The notes beneath the pieces are model-generated. The model did no database searches. It was not told where the DNA came from and was given only the letters and a program-made list of their open reading frames with translations. A stretch of DNA of 64,000 nucleotides, taken from the NCBI GenBank assembly GCA_002633005.1, contig NMRA01000425.1, positions 107,523 to 171,522 on the forward strand, read 5' to 3'. This stretch comes from Phoronis australis (taxonomy: Eukaryota; Phoronida; Phoronidae). Each line of letters opens with the position of its first letter. Position 1 is the stretch's first letter. Shown piece after piece: positions 1 through 10,300 of this stretch. Position numbers and translations under genes: made by a program.

Positions 1-1254
1 TTCTACTCCATAACGACAAGTGCGGTTGCGTTACCTGACACCTGACGGCAGACGGAGGTGTTGAAATTATCCAATTACGTCATCGGTTTCACACGCATTC
101 TGTACAGCAGTTTACAACAGGGGTTACTGGTGTCAGCTTATCGCTTGGAATCATCGTTTAGCACCAATAAATCATCAAACTTCGATGTAAAACCCTTAAA
201 ATACACCGAGTTCTTACAAAAACGTGTTGTTTTATTTCGCTCTTACGGATTTATTGGTATTTGGACACACCGTAGCCTACAAAGTTCGGCAGGCCAATAA
301 CAGGTAAGTACCAGGAGTTTGGGGTGTGTTCGGAGATAATCTCGAAGTATTTTCCGTGAGATACAGACAGGAGAACCTAGATCTGTGTTGTTTAGACTTG
401 TGATTTTCTGAGTTTTAAACACAAAACGCTTGTTATCCGGCCAGTGGCTCAGAAACTGATCAGACATCACGAACAAACCAGCCAAAGTTCAGTGCTGGGA
501 AATGGTCCTAGGTTCAGTGGAAACTAAACTTCCAGTCAAGAAAATACTATACTAGTGAGCCAAAGTAATGTGCACGTGATTATGTTGGTGAATTAGCCAC
601 GAAACTGCAAATCTACTTGCTCGCCGGGGGGCCGCGAATTCAGTTCCGCTTTGGCCACAGCACCGACAGGGCAGAAGTTGTTTGAGTAATGTAAATGTAA
701 ATAAAGATTCCCCTAACACCTGGTCGTGGGGTGGAAATCGAGTTGTTTCACAACAGTTTCTGCCAGCAAACACTAAATTAGCATGAGCTCACACGGCCTT
801 GCGGTGTCCCTTCAATTAGTTTTTTTTTTGCACCTAAAGCCGGTAACGCAGTGATTTATTCATTGCTAGCTTCTCGAGGATGCTTAGTTCGGACAAGAGG
901 GAACGATACACCGCAACATAGCGGCATTCACTCTGCATATGAACCACTGACGTCGCTAGCGTCGTTTCTCACCTTCCTCACAGGTTAGCGCGACACCTCT
1001 TGGCAAGGTAAGGTGGACCCTGTGCGAGACGATAAGCTTTAAAGCAGCGAAAGAGCTCTCAAAAAGTAATGTGGCGTGAATGTCTTAAAATCGACCAAGA
1101 AACAAAACAGCTGAAAATATGATTGTTTTCTGCTATTTTGATATACTTGCTAGCATAGTATGGTATTGTGTAGGCATTTCAAATGTCGAATTGACGATGA
1201 TCTCAAATATCCCTACTTCGTATTCTTTTAAAGGATACTAAATCCTGTGATAAT
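1..1254. other. Intergenic, nothing recognised
   Basis: Only short open frames on both strands, without protein-like composition. I see no RNA gene, inverted ends or tandem array. Confidence 0.5.
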
Positions 1255-1377
1255 TGAACCAATTCTCGTTCTGTCACCTGCTAATGCATCACTGGCGTCA
1301 ATCTCCCAAGTTAAAAGAATTCCAAATCAGATTTTGTCCTGGTAACAGATACTAAAAAAACGAGTTTACCATTCAGC

Positions 1378-1870
1378 TCTCTGAAACAAAATATTGTTCT
1401 GTAACGGCTTCACAACCTCTAACATTTTGAGGAAAAATAGAAAATTCCTTACAAATTCTGCTATAGGGGCAAGCATGACCTACACTGTTGGCGAGTTTGC
1501 GGCAACTGTGAGAAAAGACCACCCACCAAGGACCATAATGTCCATTTCGTGAGATAGTGGGTATGAATTCTTAGTTGGTTCCTGCTTTATCTTACAAGAT
1601 TGACGCCAATGATGCATCAGCAAGTGCGAGAACGAGGATTGAATGAAATCATCAAAATAGGGCTGAAAGTTCTTCTTACGAAAGGAATCAATTGAAAATT
1701 CATAAACCCCATGTCACACTTTGGACAATATGGTCCTTGGTGGGTGGATTTTTCCGACAGTTGCCGTGTAATTCGCAAAAAGCGTCACGCTTGCCCGTTC
1801 AGCCAACTTTGAAAGGAGTTTTCTCAGCAAACTTTTGAGCGTTGTTTTGTTTCAGAGAACTGGATGGGAA
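1378..1870. repeat. Fold-back copy of repeat family B
   Basis: 1378-1680 and 1690-1870 are diverged inverted copies of the same family. For example, CCACCCACCAAGGACCATAA near 1520 pairs with TATGGTCCTTGGTGGGTGG near 1728. A direct fragment of the family precedes them at 1255-1320. The open frame on plus at 1864-2151 partly overlaps the repeat and is not supported as a gene. Confidence 0.65.
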
Positions 1871-1920
1871 AGTCAAAAGCCAAATCTGGGTTTGATATCT
1901 TTTTAAAAATGCAAGAACTT

Positions 1921-4307
1921 CGTCCGAGTACGTATTTAAGCACGCTTGATTTGAAAGTATGGCCAAAGGTAACGCGAGAACGTTCTCTTTCTGGACCACA
2001 TTACTTGTCCGAGTTTGACTCCCATTCTTTACGAGCAACCGTCACGGCATCCTTATTTCCGTCTCATCTCAAGAACAAAGAGGTAAGAGTTATCGTTGTG
2101 TATACAGATTACCCGCCCCCCCTAATTAGGCTGGGTCGAGGACCTTACTGAAAACTATGACCGGTCGACCTTTGCAAAATATCAACGGTCCACCGTTCCA
2201 GAAATTCGAACCACTCCTTGCGCAATGCTAGCTACGGGTCTGTTCTTTGTTTCTTTGCGATTAGATAAATTCTTGAAAGTTGCCACGTGTTCACTTGCAA
2301 GATAGAGTTGTCGGCATGCACACGTGTATGTGGAGGCGTGTAAAGACAAGCCTATGAGAGGAGTAGCCACTCTTCTTTGCATAAAAACATGACGACGTCT
2401 TTACCTTCTCCAAGTAAATTATTTTGAGATGAGGAGAACCGGTAAAACAAAGATACCTCGAAATTTTGGTAGAGAGACTTCTTTATTTGGTTGTAATCAA
2501 ACCAGCTGACGGCGTGCAGTTTATTTCATGTCTTTACAGTCCCGTTAAAACTTTATTTACTTTAAGTGAAATATGGCAGCCAAAAGAACGCCTCTAGTAG
2601 TTTATGACAAAATCGTTTGTGAAGTTGTCTAGAAGTGACAACACCAACAACCATATAGCCTTTGATTTCCCCGAAAGGTAGTTAAAATGTAAAAGTATTC
2701 AAAATTGTTTTAACCCAGATAGTTGATCTGAGTAAAGATGCAAAATTGAGAGACACCCCTTGATGTTCCTGGAATATCACGGAATGGGTGGAAAATGTTC
2801 AGCATAAACTGAATATTTGTATTTTACTGTTAGGCAGGTCCACAGTTTCAGTACCCGGAGATGACTGACTTCTTTTTAAGAGTATGTTTCAGCACCTGTG
2901 CTACTTTTCCAACCATAGAATTGCTATTTGAGAAAATGCCCCTTTCCAGAGATTGTCTGCAAAGATGGTTTGATATTTGGTGAATGTCGATTCCCATACT
3001 CCAGCAGGTTTGACGTCGGCAATATTTACCAAATGATATCACGGTTGTACGTCACGAGAAACAACACACGAAGATCTTGATAACCGACTTAGAAACTAGA
3101 TCGATACGTGATATCTTGCATGAATCGCTGGCGGATGTAGGGGAGGTTATTGCATACAGCACCGGTTATTTCACATGAATTGCATCAAAACATATATGTA
3201 AACGACTCAGTGTGCATTTATAGGCTTAAATTGCTAAGCATCTCATTTTAAACGTTGTGAAAAAGGGTACAAGAAAATCGCTATGCATGGTACCATCCGC
3301 GTAACGCAAGATATGGACAGTATATTTTCTTTAACACAAATGCTACTGAACACAACAAGACTTCTACTAAGGACATGGTCAGGTGGCCCGATTGATGGCA
3401 GATTGGTAAAAAACCAAAATCAAATCCTATCAGTTGCATGCTTTAAGTTACTACGCAATTTTACTAAGCAATTACTTAAAAACACGCACTTTTACTTAGT
3501 ATATGTATGGCTATGTAGGCAGACTTATGAATAAGGCTCTACATGTCCTTTAAAACGCCTTTCTTGCTATTGTAATGCTGGCCAATTTTTACTCATTTTT
3601 GATAGTGTGTACTATTGGCTTACGGAAAAAGGCAAACCTCTTCAATTCCACCTTTAGGATAAGACAGAGATGTGTGATCAATATTTTTTTCTTGATAAAT
3701 CCAATTTTGAAAGAACTAAAAGCAAGGAAAGTGAAATCTTGTTTTCAATGAATATGCTCGAGGTATGAATTCATATTGATATAGAATTGATAATTGTACT
3801 GAAATGTCATCAGTCTACTATGACTGGTAGAATCTTCATTTCAACTACTGTGAATCTTGAGGAATGAGTGTAAATTTTGAAAATACTAAGGCATGGTGTT
3901 TTGTTCAGTACTTTTAGGATTAAAAGGTATGTAGGGACCTAGAAACGTGTCCTCTTTGACATTATTCGTTCGGTCTCGGTCGATACGAGGAACAATGTCT
4001 CGTGGGATATTACTTCATGTACGCCAGGTTTTTTGTAGATATGCAAACTTTCGTGAATAGTGAAACTTCCACGTGTACAAATGTATAAGTACAATATATT
4101 TGCGTTTTCGTCAGCACGCATAAGCCTAACTGTCGTCACTGTTATGGTGTAAATATAAAATATTCTCAAAGATAAAATCTCTAATAGTTACCTACAAAAG
4201 TAATGCTCGGGCACAAAAGTTCTTCACCCTTTGTATTATAAAAACTGCTCTTAAAGAGATTAGATGGGCGAGTTAGTTTACTTTTCTACTGCAAAGAGCT
4301 GTCTTTT
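1921..4307. other. Intergenic, downstream of the first gene
   Basis: AT-rich sequence. A fragment near 3970-4040 (GGTCTCGGTCGATACGAGG) recurs near 42260, so it is a dispersed repeat. Otherwise only short unsupported frames. No clear AATAAA signal lies just past the stop at 4308. Confidence 0.45.
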
Positions 4308-7300
4308 TTAATAAACTGCTTGGATTTTCCTTCTTCTCCTGTCTTTCTTTTTGGTTGTGTTTTTCTTTGCCCCCGCGAACAGTAAATCGTCATCTTCTTC
4401 GCTGCCTCTGTTTTTTCGTCCAATGATTTTCGCCGGCGCCATGTACTGATGGCGTACATCTTCCTGCTGTCTGACACTGTCACTTATTGGCGATCTCTTC
4501 TTCCCTACGCATGTCATAACACAGGAGGAACTGACCTTTTCTTCATTGTACAAGTAGACTGTGTTGTCCTCTTCACTCGATGACCCTACTTCGAAGTTGT
4601 TCATAGTCCAGGCCTGCGCTAATGTCTGTGATACGGGCTGGTGGCCAAATTCGTTGAGATTATTCAAAGTATTCTTTCGCGTCTTCACTTTCTGTTTGCG
4701 TTCCTCCTTTTGCTGTCTCGGACCTCTTTTGGCCTTGACGCCGCAGCTGATGGCGTCATCAAGGCGAATATCAGTATTCACTGCCATTTTTGTGATTCGT
4801 TTCTCGTCTATTATCTCGCTATCGATGCCTCGCTTGAACAGAGCGTCATTCATTGTTTGCTTTTCGGGTACTTTAACTCGCTGAACTGTCACCTCTTTTG
4901 CGTGAGCGAACTCACGGGCCATCTCCTGTACAGCGTTCTTTCTACACGTTTTACTCTTTTTTGGAGTTTGTTTGCTCAAACTTTGAGTTGCACTGACGCC
5001 AGAGACTTCTAACGTCTGACCATCGCTTATTGAAGGTTGGGATGGAGATTTTTCAGTGCCACTGGGGTGGGCGCTTGTTGACCACTGAATTTTTTGGCAT
5101 GGGCTAGAGGAGTTTTTGCATTCTGTGAGCGTATTGTCCAGAAATTGAATGGTTTCCGTGAGTTCATCCTGAATTGACATTTTGCCGTCTTGTTTCATTG
5201 TTGGTGATTTGCATTTGGCGGTTTTTGATTCATCTGATTTCTGTCCCTGTGTTCTCTTCGTGTGCGGAAGTTTATTCTTTTGTGTTTCTGACGTCGGTGT
5301 CACTCGACATGTTGTGACTTGTTTTCCCTCTGTTTTTGCCACTGATCTTAATCCACCGCCGAGGTCTTGCTTTTGGGGTGTTTCTTCAGATTTGTCATCT
5401 TTTTGATCGTTAGTGGTTTGTTTGAATTTTCCACATGGTGTTTTTGGCGTTGCCTTTTCGTTGCCCTTTCCAGTATTAGCGAGTGCAGCTGACAGTTTAT
5501 GGGTTTCCAACATCTGCACAAACTTTCTCTCTAAACCTGCTTTCTCATACAGCGATGTTTTGCACCCGCGAAATTGTTTCACACATGCCACGCGACTCTT
5601 AACGGCGCTGAACCTCCCTTGTAGCTCCTCAAGGACGACAGGTCTGATGAGACTGCTAGGCATTATCTGGTAGAGGTCATCCTTACACTGTAGCGATGTA
5701 CACGGTAGGTACTTGTCGGTTGGCACTTGATATTCTAAGTACGTCGCCGTGTTACCGTAACAATCACTCTCATGAGTTAGTAGTCGAGCCTCTCGCAGTT
5801 TGTCCACGACAGTTGCGGTAAGCGCATTGCGACTAGTTCTCTCCCGTGTCGTAGCTGAACTCGATTTCTTGGGAGTAAGATGGCCACCTGCTCTCGGCAC
5901 CTGTTTCTTCATCTTTTGTTTTTGCTGGCACCATTGCTTAGAGCTGTTTGTCAGGTTAAGGGCTTGAATTGCCTCGCCTTGGTCTAAGAATATAAGAGGC
6001 TCCAGCTGGCGGAACGAATTGTTGTTAGTTTTAACATTAAGATCAATGAGTGACGAGGTCGACTTGCATGAGCGAAGTGTGTCAAACGATCTAAAAATTT
6101 CGCTTTTACTAAGGCTATCCAAACCGGTTGATGAATCCATCTGTTGATTTAGTATTGTCCATATGGCCTTCACATCACTCTTCTTTATGTCGGCATTATT
6201 CAACGACGCCACCATGGTTTCCATGGCCGTTGCTGGGGCAGCGTGTCGTTCTTCCGTAACCCGTCTTCGGTATCCGATGATATCGGCCATGTTTCGTCTT
6301 GCGGCAGTGTGCACTTGGTACGTCTCGCAGTTCTTCACAAGTTTTGGTTCAATCAGGGAGCCGACAATGTTGATACTGTCATTTTGCCATGCGCCCTCCC
6401 ATGTGTGCGCGCCTTGCGCCTTAGGCGTCACAATGGACACTCGATCTGGTTCTTTCACTGACTCCATAACCTTCGAATCATCCAAGTCTGTTTTGTTTCC
6501 GTCTCCTTCTCTGAGACATCTTAAGACTCCAATTGAGTAAGCTCCTTTCGCATGTTGCTCAGTCACTGATGAGATTGACTTCGATCGAGCATGCTTCGGA
6601 TCGGTCAGCCTTTCCGCTGATATATGGGTTGCTGACTTAGTCCGTGGCTTACACTTTGGCTTACCCGTTGACTGGCATTGATTTGTAGTAGTTGCCTTTG
6701 CATCAGTTTCTCTTTTTTCGAGACTTGACCCGTAAGTACTGGGAATCGTAGATGCTGTTGCTGTTTGCGTAGCTGAGTAGGAAAGGTTCTTTGACGATTC
6801 CGTTATCCCTCCAGATTTCAAGGTCAACTGATCTGCATCTTGCTTAATCGCGCCCGCACGAGGTGGCCCACACGTTGCAATATGTGTTGATTCTTTGTTA
6901 GCTGCACCCTTCACTTTTTTCGACGGTTCACTTAGTGCCTCGCATGGAGCTCGCTTTATAAACTCCCTATTTATTTTTTGCGGAGGCTCTGTATTGAGTG
7001 TGTCTGTACACGTGTCTACAGTTGTGTTTGATGGCGGTTGGCGAGTCTTCTTCTCAGTCCCATAGCACTGCAGCATTTCAGGCAGTCTTTCAGGTTGACA
7101 CTTTTGAATTAATGGGTGTTCTGGCTGTTGGTCATTTGAGTAACGACTCTTTCTACCAGTTGTAACAGAGGTTGTTGGTCGAGGTGTTGACATTGCACTA
7201 TCGGCATTCTGACGAAATGGGTTCAGGCTCCTCCCATTTTGGTCACGTGTTCTTAACAATCTGCTCTCGTTGATTATCACCATTCTGGCTGATGAGAGGC

Positions 7301-10300
7301 GTGATTGTTCACTTCCGTTGGGTGTTGGCAATATTTTGACATCCTTGTCATCAGCTAGGTGTCGTTGTTTTGCTTGGAGATCTTGCGATGTGCTTGGCAA
7401 ATTAAAAATTTGTGACGTTGTTGTTTTTTTACTTGGCCTCTCATGTGTGTACGGTACCGAAGTTCTGCTTGTTTTCCTAATCCGCATGGCTGTGGTCGTA
7501 GGAGAATGGCAAGCTGCCCTGCAATTGATGACAAAGTGTTTGCTGCATACGGGAATTAGAAGTTCACGTGACGAGATCTTGCTAAAGCTTTCTTCGTCGT
7601 TATCATTTGTGCAATCGCCATGGGTATTTACCGAATGTTGGTTTTGCTTATAAGCCTCACGTTGCTCATTATTAAACTTTGCCTCCACATTTGACTGGGA
7701 CGTGTATTCTCCCATGGTGTTCGCATAGAATCCGGAACAAGTTAATTTACTTGTAGTCAGCGACACCACAGCATCTTTATCCACGGATTTGTCCTGAAGG
7801 GTGGCTTCTGCCTGGCACAGCAAGCTTCCGTTGAGCTGACACAGCTGGCTCAACCACTCAAACAGCACAGTCTCTAAGCCACGGTCTACTGTATGTAGCT
7901 GGACAGTCGTGATTAGCTGTTTATCGCAGTGTCTGTTGATTTCCGTTCTATCCATCTTAAGCAACCGCCGATTTGCTCCCAGCTTTCTCAGAAACTCGGT
8001 GAGCGTGGGACCTGAAATAGAACGCAGACACAGGAACTTCATTCGGCTCTCTCCGTGGTCTCAGAATTTCACAACTACATCTTTTCGGTTCTGGAAAAAT
8101 TTTGCTAATGCCTTAAACTTGTCAGTTTTTATTGCGGTCTCGATGTGTCTGACGGGCTCATTGTCTTACCTACATGTAATCCAGACACATTATTCAACAA
8201 ATACCTGGATGTCTCACTTGTGTACGTACTGTCCGAACATCAATTCACAATTTGAGCTTCTAGTTTGCTCAGTTATGCCCTTTGGACCATTGTGTGTTGT
8301 TTCATATTTTTTTTTCAAAATTTAATACTTTGTCAGCTATTCAAATTGGGATGTAACTTGTTATAAGTAGACTTCGTTCACTTCATTTCATTAAAGAACG
8401 AAACTATTGGAAAAACTTGCACACTATGAATGAAATTAGGCGATGACGAAAGCTGGCTGTTGATCGGAAAATCATTATTCTTGATCGAGTTAGTAGGGTT
8501 TTACAAATGATCGCTGCAACGCTAGTTTACGTCTTAGTGGGTAAATGATTATCAAACGTGCTACGTCTTAGAACTTTCTTATTGATTTGGGGTTTGGTCA
8601 GCGCAAGTTTTTCAGCCAAGGGTTTGTTTTATGAAAAGTGACCGAAGACTTGGACAGAAATTTAGTTTCATGCTCCCACTTCGCAACTGCTGAAAAATTG
8701 TTTAGTTAAGTAAGCATGAGCTGATCACAGTCGAAGTTAAGTAAGCATGAGCTGATCACAGTCGAAGTTAAGTAAGCATGAGCAGATCACAGTCGGGAAA
8801 TAATTTACAGAAGTTATCTCAGTAACTAGCAGTTGTGTGTACATCCGATACTTTCAATTTTTGCTCAAGCGGGATTCAATTATTTTTCAGAAGTAGTTGT
8901 GTGGCGCGTAAGACCAAATCTCTGACTTCGGTCTTGACTCGCTTTTCAAGAAGCAGGTCCGCGGTTGTTTTTAACAGCTGTATGATACCGAACGCTACAG
9001 TAAACATCAGAATAGAGTTCAGTAACGCTAGGATCTCGCTAAAAAAACAAGACTTCGCCGTGTATTTTAAATGAGAACACGTGATTTTGATTAGAATTAG
9101 GTCCTTGTGTTATTGAACTCTACAGCTATCCAAACTGTGTTGTATATTTGCGTAGCTGCATCGGTTAAAGGCGAAGGCAATCATTTCCATGTCATTTTGA
9201 GCTAAAATAAGGTTGGTTGGTTATCCTAGACATATTTTCCACTTAATTACAGCTTTTCGTAATTTTATTAATTACTCGTCCGCTACTCCGGAAGTGACGT
9301 TTTAGGAGGCAAGCATTTCACGCCAATTTCTTTTCATATAGTCTGACTGTGAGAGCTGCCGAGTCAGTCATTTTTCTACCTCGGTTGTGTTAAGTTCCGT
9401 CGTCGTTTGCTTTCATTTACTAGTCAGTCAACATGCCACACTGTTGCTGCGTACCAGGATGTACTAACTATCGGCTCACGCGCGCTTTGGGANCCGTTGT
9501 TTTGCTTGGAGATCTTGCGATGTGCTTGGCAAATTAAAAATTTGTGACGTTGTTGTTTTTGTACTTGGCCTCTCATGTGTGTACGGTACCGAAGTTCTGC
9601 TTGTTTTCCTAATCCGCATGGCTGTGGTCGTAAGAGAATGGCAAGCTGCCCTGCAATTGATGACAAAGTGTTTGCTGCATACGGGAATTAGAAGTTCACG
9701 TGACGAGATCTTGTTAAAGCTTTCTTCGTCGTTATCATTTGTGCAATCGCCATGGGTATTTACCGAATGTTGGTTTTGCTTATAAGCCTCACGTTGCTCA
9801 TTACTAAACTTTGCCTCCACATTTGACTGGGACCTGTATTCTCCCATGGTGTTCGCATAGAATCCGGAACAAGTTAATTTACTTGTAGTCAGCGACACCA
9901 CAGCATCTTTATCCACGGATTTCTCCTGAAGGAGGGCTTCTGTCTGGCACAGCAAGCTGCCGTTGAGCTGACACAGCTGGCTCAACCACTCAAACAGCAC
10001 AGTCTCTAAGCCACGGTCTACTGTATGTAGCTGGACAGTCGTGATTAGCTGTTTATCGCAGTGTCTGTTGATTTCCGTTCTATCCATCTTAAGCAACCGT
10101 CGATTTGCTCCCAGCTTTCTCAGAAACTCGGTGAGTGTGGGACCTGAAATAGAACGCCGTCACTTAGCGTAGACACAGGAACTTCATTCGGCCCTCTCCG
10201 TGGTCTCAGAATTTCACAACTACATCTTTTCGGTTCTGGAAAAATTTTGCTAATGCCTTAAACATGTCAGTTTTTATTGCGGTCTCGTTGTGTCCGACGG

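Larger units (their letters stand above)
7363..9168. repeat. Near-identical 1.8 kb duplication, copy 1
   Basis: It matches 9495-11292 nearly base for base (a few percent mismatch plus small indels). It covers the start of the large exon, its acceptor and about 1.1 kb of intron. A 31-bp tandem repeat has three units here and two in copy 2. A short indel near 8967 also distinguishes them. The match ends exactly at a TTAA (9165-9168), where this copy continues into a THAP-start transposon arm. Confidence 0.9.

Noticed and set aside
4308-8011. Identification as a replication factor of the Treslin or MTBP type, from TP/SP-basic motifs
   Set aside because: I compared the general layout with what I know of those proteins and found no shared domain. 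The motifs are common in disordered proteins.
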